Origin: Aplectana chamaeleonis
Lineage: Eukaryota > Nematoda > Chromadorea > Rhabditida > Cosmocercidae
Length of the DNA stretch: 64,000 bases
NCBI GenBank assembly: GCA_029168955.1
Contig: JAPDOI010000363.1
Location: 536,001-600,000, forward strand
Reading direction: 5' to 3'
Within the stretch, counting starts at the first letter, position 1. Each line of letters opens with the position of its first letter. This document shows positions 1 to 11,342 of this stretch, piece after piece. Under the pieces are notes generated by a model. The model worked only from the letters and a program-made list of their open reading frames with translations. It ran no database searches and had not been told where the DNA came from. Both the position numbers and the translations under genes were made by a program.

Positions 1-259
1 AGTCATTAGCCTCGTTCTTCCCTTCATTCTCAAGTTCTCTTCTTACTCAGGTCAGCTCGCATACATCGGCTGCAAAAGACGGAAGTTACAAGCCTCGGGC
101 AACTCGTCCACCATGTTTCCTTAGCTCAATTTTTGAGGGACCATAACTCCGTTCCTAGAAGGTCTTGTGCGATTCCAAAAACATCATTCGAATCAGCGTG
201 GGACCATCTTCAAGATAGGCAAAAAAGCAGAAAAACGATTCTTATCGTGAACACTGCCT
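1..259 (+). mobile_element. AGGCAGTG-family MITE, right part (cut by window edge)
   Basis: The sequence matches the bodies of the complete copies at 26,424-26,899 and 50,620-51,097, including the shared block about gcaaaagacggaagttacaa. It ends in the inverted-repeat terminus cgtgaacactgcct followed by TTAA at 260-263. The left end lies outside the window. The open frame across it is an accident of the repeat, because the same frame is broken in other copies. Confidence 0.8.
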
Positions 260-429
260 TTAAGCTCGGGGAAATCGCGGTGGCTGTATTCGGGAAGGCG
301 AAAGACAAGAGGAATTCGCCAGGTGATCCAATATGCCTGCCTGAGTAGTCACAGAAAGCGAAAAGACAAGGAAAAAACGGAAACCGATCGTGCAAGGGGC
401 GCCGTGACGGCTCGGGTTGGCCTGCAAAC

Positions 430-735
430 ACTTCATGACATCCCGCATACTTTTTACGGCGTCTAACGTATTCCCATTTGGGTCCGGCCCACTATCCGGC
501 GTCCGGCGCACCGCCAATTGGGTCCCGTATACTTTGTACGGCGGACTGTCAGTGGGGTCCCGTACACTTTACGAGGCGTCCGGCGCACTGCCACTGAGGT
601 CCCACAATTATAAATATCTCTGGAGTTGGCACCGCTGTCGCCCCGAGAGCGACCGGACAGCGGCCGAGGGGCGAAATGGCACCGAACAGGGACCGCGGTG
701 CCAGTTCGCCCTCGGCCGCTTTCCGGGCGGTGACG
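430..735. repeat. Short GC-rich tandem repeat followed by a hairpin
   Basis: About three degenerate copies of a unit containing gggtcccgtayactttryac and gcgtccggcgcactgcca lie at 430-605. They are followed by an inverted repeat (660-684 against 694-719, arms gcggccgaggggcga / tcgccctcggccgc). No coding sense was found. Confidence 0.55.
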
Positions 736-805
736 TCATAAATGGGAGGAGCCGGTGTCGCTTCTAGCGATGGTTTGTCTGAGCATGAAAGACTTGGATG
801 AGGTG

Positions 806-955
806 GGATGCAAAAAACACCCGATGTGGCTGAACCGACCGACGCTCACATGATATGACGTGAGAATTAAACGATATTCATGATACTGATCCGCATATTT
901 CATACATATTGACCGCGTCAGCCACACCTGGATACACAGGGTGTTTTTTGCAACT
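806..955. repeat. Foldback element, TATCGACCG family
   Basis: gatgcaaaaaacacccgatg near 806 is repeated inverted as cacagggtgttttttgca near 938-952, and tggctgaaccgaccg faces attgaccgcgtcagcca. Related TATCGACCG motifs recur at about 1,180, 1,425, 1,485, 1,595, 1,680, 7,873 and 63,838. Confidence 0.5.
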
Positions 956-1139
956 CCCATCATTCCTGTTTCTAATACGTAATGACCGGGCTAGCCAAGG
1001 TGATTTTCTCATCCAACTCTGACAGGGGCCTGAACTAAACGAATGAAGAATCAATACATGCCATGAGAATTTCAGTCAAAAACAGATCCCTGATAGCGTT
1101 ATCAGCCATTGTTTTCTAAGGCCCCGGTCAGTGGTGGTG

Positions 1140-1730
1140 CCATTTGCATCTGCATCCCCCGCAGCCCCCCCGCACCACCCCGATCGATACGTATGTTTAA
1201 AATGATGGAGTGAGGTTGAGAAAATCCTCGATGCATCCAACTAGATATGACGATGATTACGTGGCCAACAGGATTGCACCTGTTCAGAGAAATAGTGAAG
1301 GCGAGTATGGTGAAGCCACGGAGGTAGCAGTAAGGTTAGCTTTCTAGTGATACGCAATGTTTTATCATCGACCCACCCACCCGGTGTTTTTCTCATCCGC
1401 CGTCATCCACGTATTGCATGGATATCGACCGCGTCGGATACATTGAGTCATTTTCTCAACCTCACTCCATCATTTTAAACATACGTATCGACCGGGAGGG
1501 TGCGGGGGGGGGTGTTGGGGGTTGCGGGGGGGAGAGCGGGGGGATACACCGAGTGATTTTCTCAGCTTCACCTCACCATGTTGTTCATACGTATCGACCG
1601 GGTGGGTGTTGGGTGGTGTTGGGGGGTGCGGGGGGGAGACACCGAGTGATTTTTGCATCCCATTTCCAATTCATTCTGTGTGTATCGACCGGGTTGGAGG
1701 CGTCGGCTCATCCAACTATGACCGGGGCCT
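1140..1730. repeat. Foldback plus G-rich minisatellite, TATCGACCGGG family
   Basis: A block at about 1,180-1,230 (acgtatgtttaaaatgatgg and neighbours) returns inverted at about 1,445-1,490. To the right, a unit of roughly 70-105 bp beginning tatcgaccggg, with a G-rich run and ending gagtgattttctca, repeats about four times. The open frames across it are G-run artefacts. Confidence 0.6.
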
Positions 1731-1739
1731 AAAAACCCC

Positions 1740-2677
1740 ATGAACTTCGACTTTTGAAAGGAGTGTCATTCACTCTTCACTTCACCCTGCCCGAGAGCGA
1801 GCTCTGCTATTGCTGCCGAGCAGAGGGGCGGGAAGAGTGGTACGCTGAGCGCGGCGCGGCCGCGCGCGGGGCAGGAAGGACCTCTGAAGCTCTGTACTTG
1901 CACTCTCCGTTCCCCCCCTTACTCATGTGTGCTCTACTCCAAAAATTTTTCAAAGAACGTCGTCTCGCGCAAGGGTAAATGTACCGAATGTACCCCAACA
2001 GGACGGAGGATCTGAGTTTTGTCTGAGCTTATTCGTTATCAAATTCCTTTGAATAAACGAGGACGGGCAATTTCAGCAGCCCACGTGATACGAATAATGA
2101 ATAAAGAAAAAAGTTGTTGTGAATTGAAATAAATGAGTGCTTACTTTGACTCGACTGCCGAAACACGAACATTTTCTTCGCTGGAGGAGCATCAGAGTCA
2201 TTAATTGAGCTTTGTGTCATACCTCCACCAATTTCCTCAGCCCTGATCTGAAGAATTAATATTGTTTGAGTTGGGAAAAAAATAATAAAAACATAGAGAA
2301 TCCGGTTTCCCCACTGAGAAACGCAAGGAACAGCGAGGTTTTCTGGTCGATTTAATGTACCAAACTAGCACAGAACAGGTATTTTAGGCGAGAGTCGATG
2401 AAACACAAAACTAGGATGGTAAAGAGTAAGTTGAAACGACAAAGAGACAAGGAACTTCAGCAAGTCTTGGTGGTTTTGTGGAAGTAATCGGTATCGTCAA
2501 AAAAAAACGGACACGCCACGCGCCGCCGCGTTTCGCGCAGTGGAGCGCGTTAACTTTTGTTTGCTCAGCTTGGCTGCGTATTGAACGTTCATCATGCCAC
2601 TCAATACGCAGCCAAATCCACGTCAGAATTTCTCGACAATTATGAGTTACATGCTTACATGGTTTCAAGATTCAATT
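1740..2677. other. No supported gene
   Basis: I see only short unsupported frames here. The GC-rich block at 1,800-1,900 does not resemble a known coding domain. Confidence 0.4.
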
Positions 2678-2970
2678 CAAGTTACTTGCGAGATTTATTA
2701 GTGGCAAGTAACATTTTTATGACCATGTAAGTTACTGGCGAGTCGCAAACTCGCAAGTAACTGAAAAAACTGAGATAAACCAAAAGTACAGGCCATAAAA
2801 CGGCCAACGTCTCACCGTCGACTGTGTACCACGCGCTGCGCGGCGGCCGAAACTCGTCTGCTTCCAACGCGCGTGCGGTCGCGCAGCGCGTGGTACGCAG
2901 TCGACGGTGAGACTTTGGCCGTTTTATGGCCTGTAAGTTCATTTTGGCCGGATATCTCGCAAGTAACTTG
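2678..2970. mobile_element. Foldback MITE with CAAGTTACTTGCGAGAT termini
   Basis: Terminal inverted repeats of 17 bp lie at 2,678-2,694 and 2,954-2,970, with ATT on both flanks as a possible 3-bp duplication. Inside is a second, longer inverted repeat (2,788-2,845 against 2,878-2,935) around a loop of about 30 bases. The AAGTTAC motif links it to the core of the large palindrome near 56 kb. Confidence 0.7.
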
Positions 2971-3407
2971 ATTCGAAATTCCTGAGCAGGACATGCGCTT
3001 GTGTGCAGGTCATGGCAGATCGATATCATCGGGCCTGAGTGGTTGAAAGACATTAGAATCACTAAGCGGCACAATCAAGGAAAATGGAGGAACAAACATG
3101 AAGAAACATGATGAAGATGAAAAAACAAGTTTAAAATACGGCGAGCATGATTACACAAGACAAACATGAATAAGCGTGTGAAAGAGGAAGACTGTCAAAG
3201 TTCGCGCACAAGCTTAGCGACGTCCCCGCTGAAGTTAGCCGCTCTGCCCTAAACAATCAAATCAATCGTGTCACATCGGAACTTCCAAGTTCATTCAAAA
3301 TCCGCGGAAAAAAGCGGTTTCGACGGCGTTCTGAAAATGTAGAGCGTGTGAGCAAACAACGAAAACTATTACGAGGCTCTTTTTCATCATGCGGTGAATT
3401 GAGATCA
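2971..3407. other. No supported gene
   Basis: AT-rich sequence with no frame or repeat that I can support. Confidence 0.4.
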
Positions 3408-3716
3408 CATATAGTCTACAGCAATGGAAGAAGGACCTGGTGAGGTTGCGGATTCTTCTTAACATACTGTAGCCTGATAGTCTTATCACTCATTTTTTCG
3501 AAATAACTAAAATTGGTCGGTGAGTTTCGGCTTCCACTCTCACATTTTCACCTGTTTTCATTGCTTCCAAAGATGTGGTCGTATCGGTGAACACACAGAC
3601 TCACCGATCTATCAAAGCAGCTCCGGAAAAATGAGCGATACGGCTAACAAACTACCGTATGTTAGGATAAGTCCGCAATCTCACCAGGTCCTGCTAACAT
3701 TGCTGTAGACTATATG
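3408..3716. repeat. Foldback repeat
   Basis: Arms atatagtctacagcaatg (about 3,409) and cattgctgtagactatat (to 3,716) are inverted copies. The match continues inward through cctggtgaggttgcgga against tccgcaatctcaccagg. The centre is unrelated spacer. Confidence 0.65.
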
Positions 3717-4809
3717 GCATGACCCATTGAAATTGTGCGCGCGCCAATCCAGAGTGCGCGCTCTGACGCCTAAGTTGCGCGCGAAGACTACGGCGCATTA
3801 TGCCATTCCGATATACGCGCGCTTTCAAGGTGCGATGCGTCACGATTCATTCTGAAGGCTAATCGCTCGTAGATTTCGAATGAGTGCATAAAGCTTACGA
3901 TTCTCATATGTGCGCACACTCGAGATGCGATACACGAACCTTCGTTTTGAGGGCAAATTATCTACCTGCGTACACCATTTCAATTGAGTACGTGCAATAC
4001 CAGAGATGCACGGTGTGCGCACGAATCCTATGGCGCGATCTACAATCCAGTACGGAGCGTATATACATGTACGTACTCTTTCATTAAGGTGCGTCCCAGA
4101 TCAAAGAGCGCGCTCATGTCCTGCGTGCGCGCAAGTTTGATCGCGCGGTACACCATAGCTGTTAAAAGGCAGCGTCCGCGCAGAAAACCATACTTGGGTT
4201 TCTCTTCTCAATCCAATGTTCGAATCAAGTGGAGATAAATGGAAAAGCATGAGATCTCAATGTTGTGTACTCATAATGCTCTAGCCTCGTGAAACAGCTC
4301 CGTGGTCTGAAAAGGCGTTCATTGTCTATCACGAAGAACAGAAGCGCCGCGACTGCGTTCGATATGCCGTGGAAATCCAAAATTCTATATTCCTTATTTC
4401 GAGAGATTATCACGTTCGAATGTGTGTGTGTTGAAAGCTTTTTTTTAGAGATATTTCGACATTAGAAAGGCTAGAAGAGTTAAGCAATCTAAGAAGTTAG
4501 GCCTCTTTAAGAGTGTGATCGCCGCGCGACGCGATGGAATGATAACCATAAGGATCGATCGAGGTCGCGCCGCACGTCGGTCTGTATTCAAATCACGCCA
4601 TCGCGGCGATCAGCGATGGAAGTGTGAAATAGGCCTTGGGGGGGGGGGAGACCCAACCCATTTGAACCCCGTTTAAATTCCCAACGTTGGTGCATTACAC
4701 AAGATACACAGGACAGACCTGAAAAAAAGGAAACTGAGTGCTCCAGGATTTTTAAACGAGTTTCCCTTCGAAATTTGAGTGTTTTGTTTGGCTTCTTGAC
4801 CATAAATCA
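3717..4809. other. No supported gene; GCGCGC-rich patches
   Basis: The stretch 3,720-4,180 is unusually rich in gcgcgc and tgcgcgc words, and 4,510-4,630 holds short inverted GCCGCG motifs. No coding domain is recognisable. A G run lies at about 4,640. Confidence 0.4.
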
Positions 4810-5390
4810 CTACCTGGTATAGTTGTACACAAACGAAATTTTCGAAAAATTTTCGAAAGATTTTTCGAAATTTTTTTCGTTCGTTTTCGTTCGTTCGAAA
4901 ATTTGTCGAACGAAATTTTTTCAGATTCCGTTCGCTCAAAATTTCGTCGAACGAAATTTTTGAATTTTCGTTCGTTCGAAATCCGATTATTCGAAATTTT
5001 TTCGAAATTCGTTCGCTCGAGATACTTTCGAACAAATTTTGATAGAAAATTCGAAATTTCCGACAAGTTTCGAAAAAAAGTTCGAAATTTTCGACAAATT
5101 TCGAAAAAAAATACGAAATTTCGATTAGTTTCGAATTTCGTTCGTTCGACCTCGGAAATTTCGAAAGTCTTTCGAAATTCGTTCGTTCGAAATGTTTTCG
5201 AACGAAAGTTTTTCATTTTTCGTTCGTTCGGAAATGTTTCGAACGAAAATTTTTCGATTTTCGTTCGTTCGAAATTTTTTCGAACGAAATATTTTCATTT
5301 TTCGTTCGTTCGAAATTTTTCCGAACTAAAAATTTCGGTTTTCGTTCGTTCGACATTTTTTCGAAATTGTACAATTATACTACCAGGTAG
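4810..5390. mobile_element. MITE-like element filled with TTCGAACGAA repeats
   Basis: Outer inverted termini ctacctggta (4,810) and taccaggtag (5,390), each continuing into a tgtaca-containing segment, bound 581 bp. The interior is almost entirely ttcgttcgttcgaaa and ttttcgaacgaaa words with a period of about 41 bp in the right half. Because the interior is nearly its own reverse complement, both strands carry long open frames (about 154 and 169 codons rich in F, R, S, N, E and K). These are not credible proteins. Confidence 0.65.
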
Positions 5391-5651
5391 CCCTACCTGC
5401 GCAAATCCGTAAAAAAAGAGCACGGTTTTCTGCGCGCACGCTGCTTTCAAGGTGAAAGGGCGAAATGCGGCTAAAAATGCGTTGGATTAGGCACAGTTTT
5501 TTTTCGGACCGCTAAAACCAACGCGGTTTACTTCTTTTACTCATTTACCCACAAAAGCGGAAATGATGTGTCGCCACACCATCAAGTCTGGGTACTCGAG
5601 AAGCTTTTGTCATGGAAAACTCGAGAATGAAGCTTATCGTAAACAGTGCCT
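5391..5651 (+). mobile_element. AGGCAGTG-family MITE, right end fragment
   Basis: The terminus ttatcgtaaacagtgcct ends at 5,651 and is followed by TTAA at 5,652-5,655. No matching left terminus is visible, so this is a truncated or diverged copy of uncertain left extent. Confidence 0.45.
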
Positions 5652-6119
5652 TTAACTGGGCGCATTTACAGATCCTCAAGTCTGGTGGTTGTCAGCTAGC
5701 CCAATTTGTTCAATTGTACACGAAAATTTGGAATTGATTTTCAGCGAGCACCATGGCTTAAACAGATTGAGTCTAAAACTATTGAACCGTGAATTTTTTC
5801 TCTCCACAGTGTTGCCCTCCTTGGCTTCCATCGAACTTTGTTTGATAAAGCGATGATTCTCTATGTCTTCGTGTTCAGAAGTTCGGCGAAACTTGCACAA
5901 GTTTGGTACTTGATTAAGCTCAGAGTTTTCATTTTGTCCACTAAAGTCGTGTCCATCCCACGTACCTATGTGTACAGAATATTCATCGAAGTACTGCTAA
6001 AAAAGGTGTCATTTCCGAACCGAACCTCCAACCTCACTCGATTTGGAAATACCTCATCAATGCATTGCTAAAGTGCTTTAAAATCAAATGAGGATTGGGC
6101 TGTGTGTGTGTGGACTTAT

Positions 6120-6400
6120 TACTCATTAACAGTTACGAATTACGAATTACGATTTACGAATTACGAGGAATTTGAGAAATTACGATTTACGATTTACGAA
6201 ATTCAAAAATTAAGTTACGCACAGCCCTGATGCCTACTAGAGTATATCAAACGAATAGAAATTTTCGAATAAACGAATTGACTTTTCGAGTAATCGAATG
6301 AAGGAATTATTTGAAAATTTGACTCTCACGAATAATCGAATTATTCGAATGATTCGAATACGAATAATTCGAATATCCGGTCAAAATCACGAGTATTCGA
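6120..6400. repeat. Tandem TTACGAA and TTCGAATA words
   Basis: Positions 6,125-6,230 repeat attacgaattacga and tacgattta words. Positions 6,240-6,400 are packed with attcgaata-like words. The second composition recurs at 7,515-7,760, 12,120-12,520 and 14,640-15,010. Confidence 0.6.
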
Positions 6401-6569
6401 ATAAGAAGTACGGACCGAGTACGCATAATCGAAACCCCATTCGCGGCACTACCAACTTTCTTGACCTTTTTTATATGGTATTATATAGATGAAAGCTACA
6501 TATGCCAGTGTACTTCCACGAAAAAGACATTTCTAATTATATCATAAGGGTTTTCAAACCAACATTTAA

Positions 6570-6845
6570 GGGCAGTGTTCACGATGAATCTCGTTTTTCT
6601 GTTTTTCCGTCTATCTTGTAAACGGTCAATGATGTCCCTCGAATCGTACAAGACCGCCTGGAAACGGAGTAATGGCCATTCGAAAATCAGCAAGGGAAGC
6701 ATTGTGGACGAGTTGTCCGAGGCTTGTAACTCCTGTGTTTTGCAGCCGAGGTGTGCCAGCTGACCTGAGTAAAGAGAGAAGTTGGGAATGAAGGGAGGAA
6801 CGGGGCTTTTGATCGGAGACTATCGCTCATCTAACCACGAGTTCA
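6570..6845 (-). mobile_element. AGGCAGTG-family MITE, truncated, reverse orientation
   Basis: Starts as gggcagtgttcacgatgaat after TTTAA and continues through the reverse of the family body (gacgagttgtccgaggcttg). The match to other copies stops at about 6,845, so the far terminus is missing. Confidence 0.7.
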
Positions 6846-7084
6846 GGGCAAATGTTATAGGACGTGGGCGGAGTGGCCCAATGGGTTGTCTGGCCTACGA
6901 GATTTTCACCCACCTACCGGTCGTTTCTCGTCGCACTTCCGCTCTTAATCTTCTTAGAGGGACCCAAAGCTTACGTTTTAATAGAAAAAACGTGCAGCGT
7001 TTTCTTCGTGAACATTGTCTCTAGGTCAAAGTCTTTGGATTTTCTAGGATATCTACCAACAATATCCGAATCCGAATTTCTCAT

Positions 7085-7265
7085 GAGTTTGGGGGGGACA
7101 GGGTCTCTCTACACACCGAGTGAGGTGATGTCTGGCCTTTCGCGGCTCTAATTCCACTCGGGACCACTTCGCTTGCATAGAGTGGTGTGCCGTTTCAAAC
7201 TGCAAAAACTGGACAACTCCTCCCCAAGTGTGTAGAGAGCCCCTGTCCCAGTTTGGGGTGCTGTC
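7085..7265. repeat. Foldback repeat
   Basis: gggacagggtctctctacac (from 7,094) faces gtgtgtagagagcccctgtccc (to 7,250) across about 95 bases. The flanks carry G runs. Confidence 0.6.
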
Positions 7266-7509
7266 TAGGGGGGGGGGGCGCTGTTCTATCGTACCTGGGC
7301 ACGCCCGTTTCCCCGTGCTGCAATCCTTGATTTCAGCAGGGGAGGGAAACCCCGGGTGATGTTAAATTTAGTGCGGCACGGTAAAATGGGCGGGGCCAAG
7401 TGGATCAGCCATAGTGGCCCCCATCGGTAGGATAGCACCCCGTTTGGTTGGAGACTGTTCACCTTTGAACCGCAAAAATAGACACGTGCCGGAGACTCTG
7501 CCTCCTATT

Positions 7510-7770
7510 TTTCTGGAAATATTCGTTTATTCGGCCGAGTATTCGAATATTGGGCCGTTCGAATATTCGAATAGACGAATTATTCAAATAATCGACTTTT
7601 CCGAATATTCGAATAAACTGATAATTCGAAAAAATTGACTCTTCCGGATACTCGAACAAAAGAACAATTCGAAGAATTGACTTTTCCGAATAATCGAATA
7701 ACTCGAATATTCGATTATTCGTTTATTCGTTTATTCGACCAGTATTCGTTTTCCGAATGTTCGCTGACAT
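7510..7770. repeat. TTCGAATA-word cluster
   Basis: Dense attcgaatattcgaata-type words read almost the same on both strands. No gene is supported. The region from here to about 8,207 shows nothing further. Confidence 0.55.
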
Positions 7771-8181
7771 AGTCTAATGCCTACCGATTAAGCAGGCGTA
7801 CTCGAGAACACTGCAGTCAGCTCAGTCCGACCACAACGGAGGTCTTTTCGACCTGAGTGAGTATTACATGTGTATCGACCGGGATGGCCACAGTCCCTCT
7901 CAGTTAAGCAGTCCAAATGACCGTTTTGGAGAAGTTTTGGGCCAATTACATACTAGCCGTCAGCAAATCGCTGAAAGTCGTGTTTGGCCAGCAAAAGATC
8001 CTCAATGTTGAATTCAGAAAAAAAACAAATGGACCTCAGATTTGTAATCTGCGTCCAGAACAACCGACAAGCCTCAGATAACTTGTCCCAAGGTTGCTTA
8101 GTCGCTTTTAAACAAGTTACCCACAGCTTTAGCGCAAGTTTCTTGATGTAGCTTCTCGAGTTTCCGCATTAATTCAATCTT

Positions 8182-9573
8182 TTGAAAATAAGTCTTTTGT
8201 TTGTCCCGTTTTTTGACGAAGAGGAGCTGTGTAAGCAACTAAAAAGATTGCCTCTCTCGGAATCGCTCACTCCTGACTCAATTCCATCCACTTTTATAAA
8301 ACATGTCGCGCACACAATAACCCAACCCCTGGCTTTCCTTTTCAATCAGTCGCTTTGGTATTCTCAAATCCCCTTTAGATGGAAGCACTCTTATGTCACA
8401 CCAATCCTGAAAAAAGAGCCGTCTTCATCTGTCAATAATTACAGGCCGGTGAGTATCACCTCAGTATTTTGTAGAGTTTTTGAAAGAATTTTGAAGGTAT
8501 ATATAATGGAACATTTGAAGTCAAATGCTATCATTCCTCCAAATCAACATGGTTTTGTACCACGTAAATCGGTAGAAACAAATTTACTCGAGAGTATGAA
8601 GGACTGGACAAACTTGCTTGATTCGAGGCAGGCATGTGACGTCATTTACCTAGACTTTTCCAAGGCATTTGATAAAGTGGACCATTCCAAACTATTGTTT
8701 AAGATCGAACAACTTAAATTCCATCCCTTAGTCTGTGAGTGGATAAGGGAATATCTGACTGGCCGGAGGTTTCAAGTTAAAGTTCGTGACTGTTTCTCAT
8801 CCGTAAGAACTGTACTGAGTGGGGTACCTCAAGGAGGGGTCCTATCTCCAATCCTGTTTGCTGTCTACACTGCTGAACTTCCGTTGGTTTTGGAAAGTTG
8901 CGGAGTGGTCTGCAAACAATTCGCAGATGATACCAAAGTGTATAGAAAAGTTGAGGACCCCGAATACATTGCTGTGATTCAAACAGCTCTGAATAAAATT
9001 CTGGAATGGTCGGAAACATGGAGTTTGCCTATGTCACCAGAGAAGACGTTTCATAATAGGATAGGGCTATCTACTCTTCCTCATAATTATTTGCTCGAAG
9101 ACCACACTCTGGTTTCAGTGTCTCATGTCAGGGACTTGGGTTTTCAGTATGATTGCAACTTAAACTTTTCTCTTCATTACAAGGCTCTGGTCAAGAAGGC
9201 GTCGTTACAAACATTCCACATTTTTAAGGCATTGTCTGTTTGTGACCGAAAAGTTCTCACAAAAGCGTATACGACATATGTACGCCCTCTTATGGAATGT
9301 GGGACTCCTGTTTTTTGCCCACATCTTGAAAAAGATATAAACTTACCAGAGAAATTACAAAGAAATTTCACGAGAAAAATATTTTTAAGAATGGTAGGAT
9401 TCCGATACGATAGTATCCCTGATTCGTTTTCGAGAAATCAGGACTGTAGTCTGCACACTTTAGAATCAAGAAGAAAGGTAAATGACGTTTGTATGGTTTT
9501 TAAAATTCTCAGCGGAGTTGTTGAAACTGATGTAACGAAGTTTTTCAGACTTCAGGCTTCTAGGATAGGGTAA
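8182..9573 (+). CDS. Reverse transcriptase fragment of CR1-like LINE
   Basis: The open frame of 463 codons carries the palm motifs of a non-LTR reverse transcriptase. These are YLDFSKAFD (block A), SGVPQGGVLSPILF (block B) and the catalytic FADD in place of the commoner YADD. The preceding NNYRPVSI and HGFVPRKSVETN fit the finger region. The first ATG is unlikely to be a real start, because the element-derived part begins near 8,208. It stops after ASRIG, and the next 60 or so codons stay open in frame, so the C-terminal tail is probably cut by a substitution or frameshift. This is a dead or parasitic fragment rather than a host gene. Confidence 0.8.
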   Translation: MKISLLFVPFFDEEELCKQLKRLPLSESLTPDSIPSTFIKHVAHTITQPLAFLFNQSLWYSQIPFRWKHSYVTPILKKEPSSSVNNYRPVSITSVFCRVFERILKVYIMEHLKSNAIIPPNQHGFVPRKSVETNLLESMKDWTNLLDSRQACDVIYLDFSKAFDKVDHSKLLFKIEQLKFHPLVCEWIREYLTGRRFQVKVRDCFSSVRTVLSGVPQGGVLSPILFAVYTAELPLVLESCGVVCKQFADDTKVYRKVEDPEYIAVIQTALNKILEWSETWSLPMSPEKTFHNRIGLSTLPHNYLLEDHTLVSVSHVRDLGFQYDCNLNFSLHYKALVKKASLQTFHIFKALSVCDRKVLTKAYTTYVRPLMECGTPVFCPHLEKDINLPEKLQRNFTRKIFLRMVGFRYDSIPDSFSRNQDCSLHTLESRRKVNDVCMVFKILSGVVETDVTKFFRLQASRIG

Positions 9574-9905
9574 TTCAGAGAAAATCTTGTACGACACACC
9601 AAAGACTGGGCACAGTCTGCATGGTTTTACGTGCAGAGCTGGCTCCGTTTTTGTTTCGTTGAGCTCCAATATTCCCTTCATTCCCCCCTGCTTCCGTTCT
9701 TTCAAGCGACTTTCGAGAGGGAAGCTGCTAAGTTTCTGAGAAAATGTACTCTTCTCATATGACATCTGTTCCTTACATTTATGCTTTGTGTGTATATAAG
9801 TTAGTCACTGTATCTTCTCTTTAAATTTGCTTGATATACAAATGATTTTTCTATAACGTCTACCTTATGTAGCGTAATCAATAAATAAATAAATAAATAA
9901 ATGAA
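8208..9905 (+). mobile_element. 5'-truncated CR1-like LINE with ATAA-type tail
   Basis: The element starts abruptly inside the reverse transcriptase region and has no endonuclease, which is typical of 5' truncation during target-primed reverse transcription. It ends in a simple tail of ataa units at about 9,880-9,905. A second copy of its 3' end lies reversed at 18,479-18,760. No clear target duplication was found. Confidence 0.75.
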
Positions 9906-10075
9906 TCTAGCGAGTAAGTTGTTTCTGCCATTATTCGGAATTACAAGCAAGCTAATACTTTTCACAAAACATTATATAATATGCAGTGCGTTCCAAGAGT
10001 GTTGCGCATCATAGAGCAACAAAAAAAGGCAATTCATGGAGCAATTAGAGGAAATTTGTAATTAACGGAAATGAC

Positions 10076-10340
10076 AGGAATTTGCTACTCAGGCGATTCT
10101 CGGCCCCGAGCCGCCTGACAGTTCGGCTCGTGTTCCCAATCTGCAAGTCGGGTTCTTTTGCTGTCCAGGCCACTGCTGTTGCTTTCGGAGCCACTGCTGT
10201 TGCTGTCCGAGCTGCTCCGGTTCTCCCGAACAGCAACAGCAGTAGCCCGGAGATCAGGAGAACGAGCCGAACTGTCAGGCGACTCCGATTCCTGTTCGGT
10301 GCGGCTCGTGGCCGTGAAATGCCTGAGTAGTTTCTGTAGG
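10076..10340. mobile_element. Foldback element with CTACTCAGGC termini
   Basis: An imperfect terminal inverted repeat of about 48 bp (ctactcaggc near 10,085 against gcctgagtag near 10,321) encloses a second inverted pair. That pair is gcctgacagttcggctcg against cgagccgaactgtcaggc. The centre repeats ctgctgttgct on both strands. Confidence 0.65.
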
Positions 10341-11342
10341 GATTCTGATCAAGTCTGAGAAACTTGGTCAATTTTTTTAACAAGCAAAACTACTCAAATC
10401 TTTGGCAAAATTTCGAACATTGTTTTTGCTGAAACAAAAGGAAAACAAATTTCTGTTTGATGTAAAATATTGTTGAAAATTCCCCGTTTCATTAGAGTTA
10501 TAAAAGGCAACTTTCGGATTCACATTGTTATTCTAGGGGAGTGAAATCCAAGTGAGCATAGGCTTCAGAATTCTTCAGTAGTTTGTGCCTCAGTTTGTGC
10601 CTCCGCTAAAATTTGCGACTTGCTTCGACCAAAATCACTCTGAACTCATGTACAGGTGAGTTTGAAGTCTGAAATCGTGGCGCTATTACCACCTTACAAC
10701 AAGGGATTTTCCGGGGTAGAAGACGTCGTGAAAAGTTTTTTTGGGAATTGTGAGGGAATGGAATAGAGTGACATTACTGTATGATGGGTTTTCTTCGCGG
10801 ACCTTCTGGTTGACCGAAAAAAATGGGAGAAACATCAAAAGAGGGTGGTAGTAAACTAGCCGAAACTGACAGTTAGGAACCGTGATCATGCCACGATAAC
10901 TAGGAGAAATTAAGGTGTGAGACATTGAATTTACCCTCCAACAAACTGGGAACTGCCACATAGTTGTTCGCAAAAATGGCTGCCACTGGTAAACGAACCC
11001 GCGAACGCCGCTTCATCAACAGCGAAACATCGCTCTTCACCAAGCTGCTACGACCTCAACGTAAGAGAACTAATTCTCGTCGTGAACTTATGCACATGCA
11101 TGTGTAAAAGTCGATGAGTGCGGATGTGAACCCGTGATCGCACCGAAAAGAGCAGCGCGACATCGCATTACGCCACGCATTCACGGACTGCGTGACTTCG
11201 GAGGGGCTCTACTATGTAGGCTCTTGAACCCTGCTCTTTATACATCAACAATTAACTTTTTCTCAGTAGAGACAGTAGCTGCGATAATGATTAGAGCAAA
11301 AATAATAGTTTCCATCTAACTTGCAATCTTCTCGTATTTAGT
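10341..11342. other. No supported gene; diverged repeat shared with 17 kb
   Basis: Positions 10,400-10,560 resemble 17,370-17,520 in the same orientation. Positions 10,690-10,810 resemble 17,120-17,235 in reverse (both have acgtcttctacccc). This suggests an old rearranged repeat. No coding exons were recognised. Confidence 0.35.

Noticed and set aside
4752..5412. Long opposing open frames of about 154 and 169 codons
   Set aside because: They are the two strands of the TTCGAACGAA repeat. Composition is confined to a few residues and no domain is present.
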